DNA of 64,000 bases from Flavobacterium humidisoli (GTDB taxonomy: Bacteria > Bacteroidota > Bacteroidia > Flavobacteriales > Flavobacteriaceae): the NCBI RefSeq assembly GCF_023272795.1, contig NZ_CP096829.1:5022001-5086000 (forward strand). The letters are read 5' to 3'. Positions 24,649-33,554 of the stretch are shown here, in pieces. How positions within the stretch are numbered: the stretch's first letter is position 1; the number at the start of each line of letters is the position of its first letter. Position numbers and translations under genes: made by a program. The notes beneath the pieces were generated by a model. The model made no database searches, was not told the origin of the DNA, and was given only the letters and a program-made list of their open reading frames with translations.

Positions 24649-25701
24649 TTGAAAGAAATACGAAAAGTTAAATTTGATATTAAACTTCAAAATCATATCT
24701 GGTTTTGGGGAGTATATTTTACTTTAAACTTTTTAAGATGGGGAGCGTACTTTAATGATTACCCTTATGCATTCAAATCTAACGTAATTGAATTCTCTCT
24801 AGTTATTCCTCTAGTATATTTGAATTTATTTGTTTTAGTTCCGAAATACGTACTAAAACAAAAGTATATACTCTATACTTTTTTGCTTCTAGTAAGTTTG
24901 TTTGTAATGTATCTGCTAAAAACAGCCCTAACCTATTATATTATATCAGAAAATATCTGGCCAGAAGCAAATCGCGAATACCATCCTTTTGAGATCAATC
25001 ACATTGTTGCTGTTTGCATAGGAGAATTGTATGTTCTTGCTATGGCATCTTCTGTGTATCTTACTTTAACCTGGTTGAGAGAACGTGAAAGAAATAGATC
25101 ATTGAGAGAAAATCAATTTAAAATAAAACTAAAGTATCTCGAAAATCAGATTCAGCCTCATTTTTTCTTTAATACATTAAATAATCTGTATGCTTTATCA
25201 TTAGAATCATCAAAGAAAGTTCCAGATGTAATTATCAAACTTTCTAATTTGATGGAGTATGTTTTGTATGATGTAAAAGGAACCAAATTTGTTCCGCTTA
25301 TAAAAGAAATCGATTATATTCAGAACTATATCGAAATCGAAAAACTTCGTTTTGAAAATGTTGAAGTGACCATAAATCTAGAATCTAATATAGAAGATGT
25401 TGTTGTACCGCCTTTAATCTTTATTTCTTTGGTAGAAAATGCTTTTAAACACGGTGGATTAAACAACAAAAATTTAAAAATAAAAATCAATTGCAAAGTT
25501 ATAGACAACAAAGTACTCGATTTTGAAATCTTAAATAATTTTGTAATTTCACAAAATCATAATCCGAAAAAAGGAATTGGCTTGGTTAATACAAAAAAGA
25601 GACTAAAACTGATTTACAGAAATAATTTTAGCCTAAAACAGCAAACCAAACTAAATTTCTATATAATCCGATTGCAAATACCAACTCAGAATGAAGATTA
25701 A
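24649..25701 (+). CDS. LytS/YehU-type sensor histidine kinase
   Basis: The 350-residue product has about four membrane helices (roughly 15-35, 46-66, 72-95 and 115-140), then a His_kinase domain with the phosphoacceptor H171 in ENQIQPHFFFNTLNN and a HATPase (NAFKHGG, KGIGLVNTKKRL). It lacks an extracellular sensor domain. No ATG exists before the first helix and an in-frame stop lies at 24640-24642, so the start is the TTG at 24649. It overlaps the regulator gene by 11 bases, so the two are co-translated. It probably senses chitin-derived signals and controls the locus (inference; the Flavobacterium chitin locus has a kinase/regulator pair). Confidence 0.9.
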   Translation: MKEIRKVKFDIKLQNHIWFWGVYFTLNFLRWGAYFNDYPYAFKSNVIEFSLVIPLVYLNLFVLVPKYVLKQKYILYTFLLLVSLFVMYLLKTALTYYIISENIWPEANREYHPFEINHIVAVCIGELYVLAMASSVYLTLTWLRERERNRSLRENQFKIKLKYLENQIQPHFFFNTLNNLYALSLESSKKVPDVIIKLSNLMEYVLYDVKGTKFVPLIKEIDYIQNYIEIEKLRFENVEVTINLESNIEDVVVPPLIFISLVENAFKHGGLNNKNLKIKINCKVIDNKVLDFEILNNFVISQNHNPKKGIGLVNTKKRLKLIYRNNFSLKQQTKLNFYIIRLQIPTQNED

Positions 25702-26392
25702 ATGCGTGTTAATTGATGATGAGCCTTTAGCTATCAAAGTCCTGCAAAATTACTTTACCAATTTTACAGATTTTGAAGTTGTTGCGACATTCAATAATTC
25801 TCTAGAGGCGCTCGATTTTATCAACAGTACCCCTGTTGATGCTGTCTTTTTAGATATTAACATGCCTATGATGACGGGTTTTGAACTTATTAGCCTTATC
25901 GAAAACAAAACCAAAGTTATTATTACCACTGCATTTAGAGAATTTGCTGCAGAAAGTTATGATTTGGATGTTTTAGATTATTTGGTAAAACCAATTCCGT
26001 TGCCAAGATTTATAAAATGCATCAACAAAATTACTACCGAATACAATCTCAAAAACAATATCAAGATTGAAACCGCAAAAGGAGATTCACATATTTTCAT
26101 CAAAGTGGATAAAAAAATGATGAAAATTAATATTGAAGAAATTCTTTTTGTCGAAGGAATGAAAGAATACATAAAAGTTGTCACTCCTGACAAAACCTAT
26201 ATTACGCATAAATCTCTTACATCCTTATCTGAAGAATTACCTGCCGATCGCTTTCTTAGAATACATAAATCTTATGTAATTGCGCTAAATAAAGTAAAAT
26301 CTATAGAAGGAAACCGCGTTCAAATACAATCTTACAACATTCCGATAGGCAGAAACTACAGTAAAGAAGTTAAAAACAAGATATTGGAATAA
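25691..26392 (+). CDS. LytTR-family response regulator
   Basis: The 233-residue protein has a receiver domain (1-120) with D9/D10 in the acidic pocket and the phosphorylated D55 (VFLDINMP), and a LytTR DNA-binding domain (about 137-233; FVEGMKEYIKV, RIHKSYVIAL). LytTR regulators bind direct repeats upstream of target promoters. The gene overlaps its kinase by 11 bases and is the obvious candidate to control the divergent susC operon and the permease. No ECF sigma/anti-sigma or hybrid HTCS gene is present here. Confidence 0.93.
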   Translation: MKIKCVLIDDEPLAIKVLQNYFTNFTDFEVVATFNNSLEALDFINSTPVDAVFLDINMPMMTGFELISLIENKTKVIITTAFREFAAESYDLDVLDYLVKPIPLPRFIKCINKITTEYNLKNNIKIETAKGDSHIFIKVDKKMMKINIEEILFVEGMKEYIKVVTPDKTYITHKSLTSLSEELPADRFLRIHKSYVIALNKVKSIEGNRVQIQSYNIPIGRNYSKEVKNKILE

Positions 26393-26567
26393 AATATAAT
26401 TACGAATTACATTTTCTAAGTAGGTTAAAATTAACACTTTGTTGAAAAAACACAGTCGTTGGTTTAAATTTAACATTATTTATACCTTTTTATTTTTTTT
26501 TGATAATCCTAACAAATATATTTACGGTCTTCAAAAAACAATAAAATAAAAAATTAACCTTATTATT

Positions 26568-28037
26568 ATGAGTTCAGAAAATGTGCAAACCAAATGGGGG
26601 CAATTTATCTCTTTGATAATCGTCTTCTTCTTTTGGGGTTTTGTTGGTTCAGCCAATGATATCCTGATTCCAGTATTCAAAAAAGTATTTACATTATCGC
26701 AAGTACAATCTCAATTAGTAGCTTGGGCATTTTATGCTGCATACTTCGTAGGATCTATTATTTTCTTTTTAGTATCCTTGAAAATGGACGTTTTACAAAA
26801 ATTCGGATATAAAAAAACCCTTTCAGCTGGTTTACTCCTTTCAGCAGTAGGATCATTTTTATTCATTCCAGCTGCAACAATGGAAAGTTTCCCATTCTTC
26901 TTAACAGCTTTATTTACTGTAGGTTTAGGATTCTCAATACAACAAATTGTGGCTAATCCATTAGCAATTAAAATGGGAAGCCCAGCAACTGGAGCACACC
27001 GTTTAACATTAGCTGGAGGTATTAACTCATTCGGAACAACAATTGGGGCTATCCTTTTAGGAATTGCTTTATTTGGAATGGGAGATAATAAAAACACTTC
27101 ACTTTCATTAGAAGACATCAAATTACCTTTCATCATTCTTGGTTTAGCATTTATTGTCGTAGCCGTTTTTATGAACTTCTCTAAAATCGAAGATCCTGAA
27201 AAAGAAGAAGTTGAAGTAGTTAAAACAGCACACGAAAAATTTAATATACTAGATTACCCGCAACTTTATTTAGGAATGTTAGGAATCTTCATCTATGTTG
27301 GAACTGAGGTTACTATCATTAGTAATTTACCAGCTTTGCTTCATACTGCAGAATTCGGAAACGTTTTAGAAGATGCCATTGCTCCATTCATTGCCCTTTA
27401 TTGGGGAAGTTTAATGATTGGACGTTGGAATGGTGGAGTTAACGTTTTCAACACTTCAAATCTTGTAAACACAGCATTGAAATTTATTGTTCCAGCTTTA
27501 GCATTCGGAGTTATCATTGGAGCAAATATCTTTGCTGCGCATGATGTTTCTTCATTCTACATTTACCCAATCTGGATCTTATTATTTATTGCAGTAAGCT
27601 TTGTAGGAGGTAAAAACGCAGGAAAAACATTAATGCTTTTCGGAATTTCAGGATTAACTATGATGGCATTAGGATTAGCATGGCCAGATCCAGAAATTGC
27701 TAAATTCTTCTTTATCTCTGGCGGATTGTTCTTATCTATCATGTGGCCTTCAATCTTCGATTTAGCAATTGCAGGATTAGGAAAAAACACAGGAAAAGCA
27801 TCTTCTTTCTTGATCATGATGATTCTTGGTGGTGGAGTAATTCCATTGGTACAAGGAAGTATCTGTGATTTAGATGCAACAAATCCAAACGGAATTTTCG
27901 GCATCACTTACACTCACTTCTCTTACATTATACCGCTTCTTGGTTTTGCATATTTAGGATTCTACGGTTTCTACTGTCCTAAAATTTTAAAAAGACAAGG
28001 TATTAGCCACATAGAAAGTGCTGGTGGAGGACACTAA
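26568..28037 (+). CDS. FHS-family MFS sugar permease (probable GlcNAc transporter)
   Basis: The 489-residue protein has about 12 hydrophobic helices. Helix 1 (FISLIIVFFFWGFVGSANDI) matches the fucose-galactose-glucose-NagP group of MFS permeases, which move a sugar with H+. Features such as the NDIL motif in helix 1 and a conserved GGGVIPLVQG late in the sequence support this. The position behind the chitin regulator genes suggests N-acetylglucosamine as the substrate (inference by context). A near-consensus promoter (TTG, 21 nt, TACCTTTT) lies in the 175-base spacer. A hairpin terminator follows. Confidence 0.88.
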   Translation: MSSENVQTKWGQFISLIIVFFFWGFVGSANDILIPVFKKVFTLSQVQSQLVAWAFYAAYFVGSIIFFLVSLKMDVLQKFGYKKTLSAGLLLSAVGSFLFIPAATMESFPFFLTALFTVGLGFSIQQIVANPLAIKMGSPATGAHRLTLAGGINSFGTTIGAILLGIALFGMGDNKNTSLSLEDIKLPFIILGLAFIVVAVFMNFSKIEDPEKEEVEVVKTAHEKFNILDYPQLYLGMLGIFIYVGTEVTIISNLPALLHTAEFGNVLEDAIAPFIALYWGSLMIGRWNGGVNVFNTSNLVNTALKFIVPALAFGVIIGANIFAAHDVSSFYIYPIWILLFIAVSFVGGKNAGKTLMLFGISGLTMMALGLAWPDPEIAKFFFISGGLFLSIMWPSIFDLAIAGLGKNTGKASSFLIMMILGGGVIPLVQGSICDLDATNPNGIFGITYTHFSYIIPLLGFAYLGFYGFYCPKILKRQGISHIESAGGGH

Positions 28038-28060
28038 GATTTAAAAAAATCCAATATAAG

Positions 28061-28104
28061 AAAAATCCAAATTCCAATTATAATAACGGAATTTGGATTT
28101 TTTT
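28061..28104 (+). terminator. Terminator of the permease gene
   Basis: Perfect 15-bp stem (28061-28075 with 28088-28102), 12-base loop, T run. Confidence 0.85.
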
Positions 28105-28155
28105 ATTCAAAAAAGGGAAACCTTACAATCTTAGTAACTCAGAACCTTAACCTCT

Positions 28156-28653
28156 TTACTTCGCATTAATAATATTACTCAAATTCTTCTTAAAAAGAGC
28201 CTTATTTTGAACCGTTAAAGGATAAACTACATCTTTGTCCGCATGAACAATTACTTTATCAATATCGGCGTTTAAAAGTGCTTGCGGATCTCTTATTTTC
28301 AAAGTACAAGCTCCATCAAAAAAGCCATCGTCTTCTATCGTTTTTCTAGCCTCAATAATTGTCCCATCACTTAAAACTGCCGAAATCTTCATTTCGCTAT
28401 TTAATGTTTTCGAATAAAATCCATCCATTACCAACAAAAGACGATACGAATTTTTTAATTCCGGGCCTTTAAATTCGTGTCTTGTAATATTATATCGAAG
28501 ACCTTTAGCAAGAGTTTGAAATTTAACTGAGCAATCTAACTCATAAGTAGCAACATCACCCGCTTCATTTATTGAAGTAACAACTTTAGCGGCTTGAGCG
28601 TTTATAGAAAAACTCGCTACAAAAAAAGACAACACACATAAGATAACTTTCAT
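28156..28653 (-). CDS. Secreted protein of unknown function
   Basis: The 165-residue product has a clear signal peptide (to about residue 19, SFSINAQ) and an all-beta-looking body with repeated short strands. I recognise no family. Cysteines at CSVKF and CTLKI might form a disulfide. It is separated from the neighbouring transaldolase gene by a terminator, and it converges on the permease gene. Confidence 0.7.
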   Translation of the reverse strand: MKVILCVLSFFVASFSINAQAAKVVTSINEAGDVATYELDCSVKFQTLAKGLRYNITRHEFKGPELKNSYRLLLVMDGFYSKTLNSEMKISAVLSDGTIIEARKTIEDDGFFDGACTLKIRDPQALLNADIDKVIVHADKDVVYPLTVQNKALFKKNLSNIINAK

Positions 28654-28687
28654 ATTTAACTATTTAAGATTCAATATAAAAGTAAAA

Positions 28688-28723
28688 AAAATCGTCTCTT
28701 CTCGTTAGAAAAAAGACGATTTT
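28688..28723 (-). terminator. Terminator of the small transaldolase gene
   Basis: Stem 28714-28723 with 28688-28697 (10 bp), followed on the minus strand by seven T. Confidence 0.8.
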
Positions 28724-28744
28724 AATTTTGTAAGTATCTAAGGA

Positions 28745-29401
28745 TTATTTATTTCCTTTTTCAAAGTCAGCTACAAACTGAGCTAAACCGATATCTGTCA
28801 ATGGGTGTTTCAATAAACCGTAAATTGCAGAAAGAGGTCCAGTCATAACGTCTGCACCAATTTTAGCACAGTTTACAATATGCATAGTGTGACGTACAGA
28901 AGCTGCTAAAATTTGAGTTTCGTAACCGTAGTTATCATAAACCTCTCTAATTTCTTGAATCAAATTCAATCCATCAGTAGAAATATCATCTAAACGCCCA
29001 ACAAATGGAGAAACAAAAGTTGCTCCAGCTTTTGCAGCTAAAAGTGCTTGTCCTACAGAGAAAACAAGAGTTACGTTAGTTTTAATTCCTTTATCAGAAA
29101 AGTATTTTGCTGCCATAACACCTTCCTTAGTCATAGGAAGTTTTACAACAATCTGCTCATGCAATTCAGCTAATTCCTCTCCTTCTTTAACCATACCTTC
29201 AAAGTCAAGAGCATTAACTTCTGCACTTACATCACCATCAACAAGATTGCAAATGTCAACATAGTGTTTAAGGATATTGTTTTTTCCAGTGATTCCTTCT
29301 TTTGCCATTAATGACGGATTAGTCGTTACACCATCCAAAACACCTAAAGCTTGTGCTTCTTTAATTTGAGCTAAATTAGCTGTGTCTATAAAAAATTTCA
29401 T
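28745..29401 (-). CDS. fsa: Small transaldolase / fructose-6-phosphate aldolase
   Basis: The 218-residue product belongs to the short (TalC/FSA) class. The Schiff-base lysine is K87 in IVVKLPMT; other family signatures are FFIDTANL (3-10), DGVTTNPSLMAKEG (23-36), TNVTLVFSVGQALLAAKAG and SPFVGRLDD. Enzymes of this class transfer or cleave the dihydroxyacetone unit of fructose-6-phosphate. The choice between transaldolase and FSA activity cannot be settled from sequence alone: many members of this length are true transaldolases. It stands alone, with a 239-base upstream spacer and its own terminator. Confidence 0.93.
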   Translation of the reverse strand: MKFFIDTANLAQIKEAQALGVLDGVTTNPSLMAKEGITGKNNILKHYVDICNLVDGDVSAEVNALDFEGMVKEGEELAELHEQIVVKLPMTKEGVMAAKYFSDKGIKTNVTLVFSVGQALLAAKAGATFVSPFVGRLDDISTDGLNLIQEIREVYDNYGYETQILAASVRHTMHIVNCAKIGADVMTGPLSAIYGLLKHPLTDIGLAQFVADFEKGNK

Positions 29402-29640
29402 AATTTGTTTAATTAAAAATGGTTTGTTTGTATTTCTATTTGTAAATTTTTCTTCAAATAAAATATTTAAAGAAAACCTAGCTGCAAAATTACAAAATCA
29501 ATATCAATAACGTTTTTAAAATTAAAACCATTTTCAAATTATATGTTAAAAATAAGTGTAATTTTTACATTTTTTTTAATCGTTTATGAAATTTTGCAAT
29601 TTTTCTTCTTGATAAAAAAACACAAAAACAGAGCCTAGAA

Positions 29641-29838
29641 TTATTTCGAATTATTTCTATTCAATTCTTTCAATTCATCTCTAATTTCTTCAAGAACTCT
29701 GACAGTGTCTTCTTTATAAGTTTCAGAGTTATTGATTTTGTCACTTATAGAAGCAAATAGTCTTCGAATTATAAACCAAATAATAACTAAAAATAAAACG
29801 CCTAAAATAGTTGGCAAATATTCATTAAAATTATCCAT
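29641..29838 (-). CDS. Small single-pass membrane protein, unknown
   Basis: The 65-residue product has an N-terminal membrane helix (about 9-29, ILGVLFLVIIWFIIRRLF) and a C-terminal charged, coiled-coil-like tail (RVLEEIRDELKELNRN). It follows the SDR gene by four bases and is probably in its transcript. No family is recognised. Confidence 0.65.
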   Translation of the reverse strand: MDNFNEYLPTILGVLFLVIIWFIIRRLFASISDKINNSETYKEDTVRVLEEIRDELKELNRNNSK

Positions 29839-29842
29839 AATA

Positions 29843-30646
29843 TTATAATTTATAGTGGTTCATTAACATTTTCTCATACATTTTATCTGGAAGCGCACGT
29901 TTTAATACAATCGAAAACTTCTGCATAAAAGCGCCCACTTTATAATGTACGTTTGGTTTTTCAGTTTGAATAATTTTATAAACCGCTTCTGCCATTTCAT
30001 TTGGATTACTTCCTGCATCAACATGATCATTCATTGTGGCCAGAACTTCGCCATAAACCTTTTCGTAAGCAGAATCTTTAACAACTGGTGCATGATAACG
30101 TCCGGCGGCAATATTTGTAGCAAAATCTCCAGGCGCAACATTGGTAATTTCAATTCCAAAAGATTTAACTTCCATTCTTAAAGCTTCAGTAATCAATTCC
30201 AAAGCCCCTTTTGATGCCGAATAAACACTTCTATAAGGAAGTCCCATATAACCCGCAATCGAAGTGATATTTATAATAAGTCCAGAATTTTGTTTACGCA
30301 TTTGTGGCAATGCCGCTTTCATAACTTCAATTGGACCAAAAAAGTTAGTCTCAAAATTATTTCGAATTTCCTCAGTCGGAATTTCTTCTAAAGGCCCTGT
30401 AATTCCAACTCCAGCGTTATTAATTACAATATCTAATCTTCCAGAAGTTTCGATAATTTTATTTACCGCTGTTTTAATAGAATCAGAGTTTCTAACATCT
30501 AAAGTAACTAATGGAAAAACTGAATTTAAAACTTTCTCAGGATTTCTACTTGTTCCGTATACAACAAAACCTTTTTGATGTAAAAATTCACCAATAGATT
30601 TTCCAATTCCTGATGATCCTCCGGTAATTAAAACGACTTTGCTCAT
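29843..30646 (-). CDS. Short-chain dehydrogenase/reductase
   Basis: The 267-residue protein has the classical SDR features: the cofactor loop ITGGSSGIGKS (7-17), NNAG at 76-79, and the catalytic Y142 with K146 (YSASK). A region after the catalytic site (about 200-250) is typical of the NADP(H) oxidoreductases of unknown substrate. The substrate cannot be read from the sequence. The downstream 65-residue membrane gene is four bases away. Confidence 0.92.
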   Translation of the reverse strand: MSKVVLITGGSSGIGKSIGEFLHQKGFVVYGTSRNPEKVLNSVFPLVTLDVRNSDSIKTAVNKIIETSGRLDIVINNAGVGITGPLEEIPTEEIRNNFETNFFGPIEVMKAALPQMRKQNSGLIINITSIAGYMGLPYRSVYSASKGALELITEALRMEVKSFGIEITNVAPGDFATNIAAGRYHAPVVKDSAYEKVYGEVLATMNDHVDAGSNPNEMAEAVYKIIQTEKPNVHYKVGAFMQKFSIVLKRALPDKMYEKMLMNHYKL

Positions 30647-30776
30647 TTTTTAGTTATAAGTTATGGATTATGAGTTATAAGTTTTTTGGAATTGGGTTTA
30701 TTTGAACTACAACAAGCAGTCAATTTTTAACTTCTAACCAATAACATTTAACTTCAGATAGGGTCAAAAATAAAAA

Positions 30777-30797
30777 AATCCTCCTAAAAGGAAGATT
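30777..30797 (-). terminator. Probable terminator of the SRP RNA gene
   Basis: On the minus strand AATCTTCC pairs with GGAGGATT (one G-T pair) and is followed by T-rich sequence. Confidence 0.55.
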
Positions 30798-30824
30798 ACA
30801 AAACTATTAAATTCTAAAAAAAAT

Positions 30825-30920
30825 GGCAAGCGACCTACATCGCACCGCTCAACCACGTACCCTTGCTATGTTCCCATCCTGGGGGAGTCTGCAGGAGCTG
30901 GTCGTGTAGGACTTGCCGGT
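30825..30920 (-). ncRNA. ffs: Bacterial SRP RNA (4.5S-type)
   Basis: Reading the minus strand from about 30917, GGCAAG and TCCTACA at the 5' end pair with TGTAGG and CTTGCC at the 3' end, giving one long hairpin of about 95 nt. The apex has the conserved SRP features CAGGATGGGAA followed by CATAGCAAGGG, close to the universal domain IV (Ffh-binding) consensus. It is preceded by a fully consensus promoter and followed by a hairpin terminator. The RNA forms the signal recognition particle with Ffh for co-translational membrane targeting. Confidence 0.9.
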
Positions 30921-30921
30921 G

Positions 30922-30951
30922 CAAATATACAACCTTTTTATATTTTTGCAA
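30922..30951 (-). promoter_or_regulatory. Consensus promoter for the SRP RNA
   Basis: On the minus strand TTG (30949-30951), exactly 19 nt, TATATTTG (30922-30929). The RNA begins about 5 nt later. This is the cleanest promoter in the window. Confidence 0.8.
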
Positions 30952-31006
30952 GACCTTTGCAGCAATAAAAATATCGTCGTATATTGCCTTATTCAAATTT
31001 TAAACT

Positions 31007-32056
31007 ATGAAAAAATATAACTTCCTAGCTGTCATTTTATTAGGAATCACATTGGTTGGATGTGGAGAAAAAAATAAAGGTGAAAATTCTTTATTTACTA
31101 TCGATGATTCTGCTTTTCCCGCTCACCTTACGCAAAAAGAAGCGCTTAATATTGGAATTTTAAACCCAAAATCTAAAGAAATTGACAGCGTTGCCTACTT
31201 CGTAAACGACCAAAGAGTTGGAGGTACAAAAGGTGCTGCAAATTTTAGATTTGAATTAATAGATCAAAAATTAGGATATCAATACCTAAAAGCTAAAGTT
31301 TATTTTGATGGAGATTCTTCTGATGCAACTGCTAGAATTGAAGTAGTTTCAGATATTGAGCCTAAATTATTAAAATATAAAGTCGTAAATACTTTTCCGC
31401 ATGACACCACAGCTTTTACAGAAGGCTTAGAGTTTCACGACGGAAGACTTTTTGAAAGTACTGGACAAAAAGGAGATTCTTATTTTAGGGAAGTAGATTA
31501 TAAAACAGGCAAAGTAATCAAACAAGTTGATCTTGGTAAAGAATATTTTGGTGAAGGAATTACTTTTTTTGGCGACAAATTATATCAATTAACTTGGCAG
31601 GAAAAAACGGGTTACATATATGACGCAAAGACTTTAAAACTAGAAAAAACATTCAAATACGATAAAGATATTGAAGGTTGGGGAATGACACACGATGACA
31701 AATACATCTATCATTCTGATGGAACTGAGAAAATATGGAGAATGGACCCTGCAACTCAAAAATTAATTGATTACATCAACGTATATTCTGGAAATTCAAA
31801 AATTAAAGCTATTAATGAGCTTGAATTAATCAATGGTAAATTCTACGCAAATGTTTGGCAGAAAGATGCTATAGCGGTTGTAAATCCAGAATCTGGAGCA
31901 GTGGAAAGAATCTTAAATCTTTCAGATTTACGTAAATCATTAAAAGCTAAAAATGCTGAAGTTTTAAATGGTATTGCTTACAATCCTGCTACTAAAACAA
32001 TTTTCGTTACAGGTAAATATTGGGATAAAATGTTCGAAATTACAGTTTCGGAATAA
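31007..32056 (+). CDS. Glutaminyl-peptide cyclotransferase (glutamine cyclotransferase family), lipoprotein
   Basis: The 349-residue product has a lipoprotein signal with cysteine in ITLVGCGEK (residue 19) and an Ig-like segment (about 30-115). The catalytic beta-propeller (about 120-345) has typical motifs: FTEGLEFHDGRLFESTG, FGEGITFFGDKLYQLTW, EGWGMTHDDKYI and NELELINGKFYANVW. Enzymes of this family convert N-terminal glutamine to pyroglutamate, which protects proteins in the periplasm or outer membrane. A weak promoter-like pair (TTG, 20 nt, TATATTGC) lies at 30957-30987, facing away from the SRP promoter. Confidence 0.92.
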   Translation: MKKYNFLAVILLGITLVGCGEKNKGENSLFTIDDSAFPAHLTQKEALNIGILNPKSKEIDSVAYFVNDQRVGGTKGAANFRFELIDQKLGYQYLKAKVYFDGDSSDATARIEVVSDIEPKLLKYKVVNTFPHDTTAFTEGLEFHDGRLFESTGQKGDSYFREVDYKTGKVIKQVDLGKEYFGEGITFFGDKLYQLTWQEKTGYIYDAKTLKLEKTFKYDKDIEGWGMTHDDKYIYHSDGTEKIWRMDPATQKLIDYINVYSGNSKIKAINELELINGKFYANVWQKDAIAVVNPESGAVERILNLSDLRKSLKAKNAEVLNGIAYNPATKTIFVTGKYWDKMFEITVSE

Positions 32057-32073
32057 TTAATAGACAAAAATCA

Positions 32074-32133
32074 AAAACACAAATTTCACAGATTACACTA
32101 ATTATTAGTGATAATTTGTGAAATTTGTGTTTT
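32074..32133. repeat. Perfect 17-bp inverted repeat between the cyclotransferase gene and hutI
   Basis: Arms 32074-32090 and 32117-32133; the centre carries a second small palindrome (CACTAAT/ATTAGTG). It could terminate the upstream gene, or be a dispersed palindrome. Confidence 0.7.
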
Positions 32134-32148
32134 ATAACAATTCATTTA

Positions 32149-33387
32149 ATGATCACTTTAATCACAAACATACAAGAACTGCTGCAAGTCCGTGAAACCT
32201 CAATTACTAAAGTTTCAGGTTCTGAAATGGCTAAACTCCCAACAATTAAAAACGCTTTTTTAGTATTAAAAAACAATTTAATTGAAGATTTCGGTTCAAT
32301 GGATAATCTCCCGAAAATAAATGCCGACAAAACAATTGATGCAACTGGAAAAGTTGTACTCCCGGCTTGGTGCGACAGCCACACACATATTGTTTATGCA
32401 GGAAATCGCGAGCAAGAATTTGTAGACCGAATCAACGGACTTTCTTACGAAGAAATAGCCAATCGCGGGGGCGGAATTCTAAATTCGGCTAAAAAACTCA
32501 ACGAAACTTCTGAAGATGAAATTTACGAACAGTCAAAACTTCGCTTGGAAGAAGTAATGCACTTAGGAACTGGTGCTGTTGAAATAAAATCTGGATATGG
32601 ATTGACAGTTGATGGAGAATTAAAAATGCTGCGTGTAATTAAGAAATTGGCAGAAAACTATCCTATCGCCATCAAAGCGACATTTCTAGGCGCACATGCT
32701 TTTCCTACACATTACAAAGACGATAAAGCAGGCTATCTTGATGAAATAATTAACGAAATGCTTCCAGAAATATCAAAAAACAATCTAGCAGATTACGTAG
32801 ACGTTTTCTGCGAAAGCGGTTATTTTTCTGTAGAAGAAACCGAAAAAATAATGGAAGCAGGTTTAGCATTTGGCTTGAAACCAAAAATCCATGTCAATCA
32901 ATTTAATTCTATTGGCGGAATTCAGGCTGGCGTTAAATTTAACGCACTTTCTGTAGATCATCTTGAAATTATGAATCCAGAAGATATTCAAGCCTTAAAA
33001 GACACAGAAACTATGCCTGTTGCTTTACCTTCTTGCTCTTATTTTTTAAGTATTCCGTACACACCAGCGCGCGAAATTATAAAGGCGGGCCTTCCTTTGG
33101 CATTGGCTACAGATTTTAACCCTGGTTCTACTCCGTCAGGAAATATGAATTTTGTCGTAGCAACAGCTTGTATCAAAATGAAAATGACACCAGAAGAAGC
33201 TATTAATGCCGCAACAATAAACGGAGCCTATGCAATGGGACTTTCAGAAACACACGGAAGTATCACAAAAGGCAAAAAAGCCAATCTGATTCTAACAAAA
33301 CCTATATCTTCTTATTACCAAATTCCTTATGCTTTTGGAAGCAATCTTATAGAATCTGTTTTTGTTGAAGGAGAAATTATAGAATAA
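32149..33387 (+). CDS. hutI: Imidazolonepropionase
   Basis: HutI hydrolyses imidazolone-5-propionate to N-formimidoyl-L-glutamate in histidine catabolism. The 412-residue product belongs to the amidohydrolase superfamily: the metal motif CDSHTHIVYAGNR near residue 77, the later HVNQFNSIGG and VDHLE, and the catalytic LATDFNPGSTPSGN. Start is ATG 32149; a TTG at 32125 lies inside the preceding palindrome and is unlikely. hutG (formimidoylglutamase) lies further on in the same strand. hutH and hutU are not in the window. Confidence 0.96.
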   Translation: MITLITNIQELLQVRETSITKVSGSEMAKLPTIKNAFLVLKNNLIEDFGSMDNLPKINADKTIDATGKVVLPAWCDSHTHIVYAGNREQEFVDRINGLSYEEIANRGGGILNSAKKLNETSEDEIYEQSKLRLEEVMHLGTGAVEIKSGYGLTVDGELKMLRVIKKLAENYPIAIKATFLGAHAFPTHYKDDKAGYLDEIINEMLPEISKNNLADYVDVFCESGYFSVEETEKIMEAGLAFGLKPKIHVNQFNSIGGIQAGVKFNALSVDHLEIMNPEDIQALKDTETMPVALPSCSYFLSIPYTPAREIIKAGLPLALATDFNPGSTPSGNMNFVVATACIKMKMTPEEAINAATINGAYAMGLSETHGSITKGKKANLILTKPISSYYQIPYAFGSNLIESVFVEGEIIE

Positions 33388-33492
33388 ACTATTATTCTTT
33401 TTAAATCATTCAAACACAACCCGTAGTTTTCAACTACAGGAAACGTACCGTTTTCCAAACAACGACAAAACCCTTCAAATTTATCCATAAAA

Positions 33493-33518
33493 AAAGGTCT
33501 GTGAAAATCACAGACCTT
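33493..33518 (-). terminator. Terminator of the coiled-coil protein gene
   Basis: AAAGGTCTGTG (33493-33503) pairs with CACAGACCTT (33509-33518), loop AAAAT; on the minus strand a T run follows. Confidence 0.75.
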
Positions 33519-33554
33519 TAATATCTTAAGTGGTATTTTATCCCTTCGGCCGAA

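Noticed and set aside
32125..32148. TTG start for hutI
   Set aside because: It falls within the palindrome arm; ATG 32149 is adequate.
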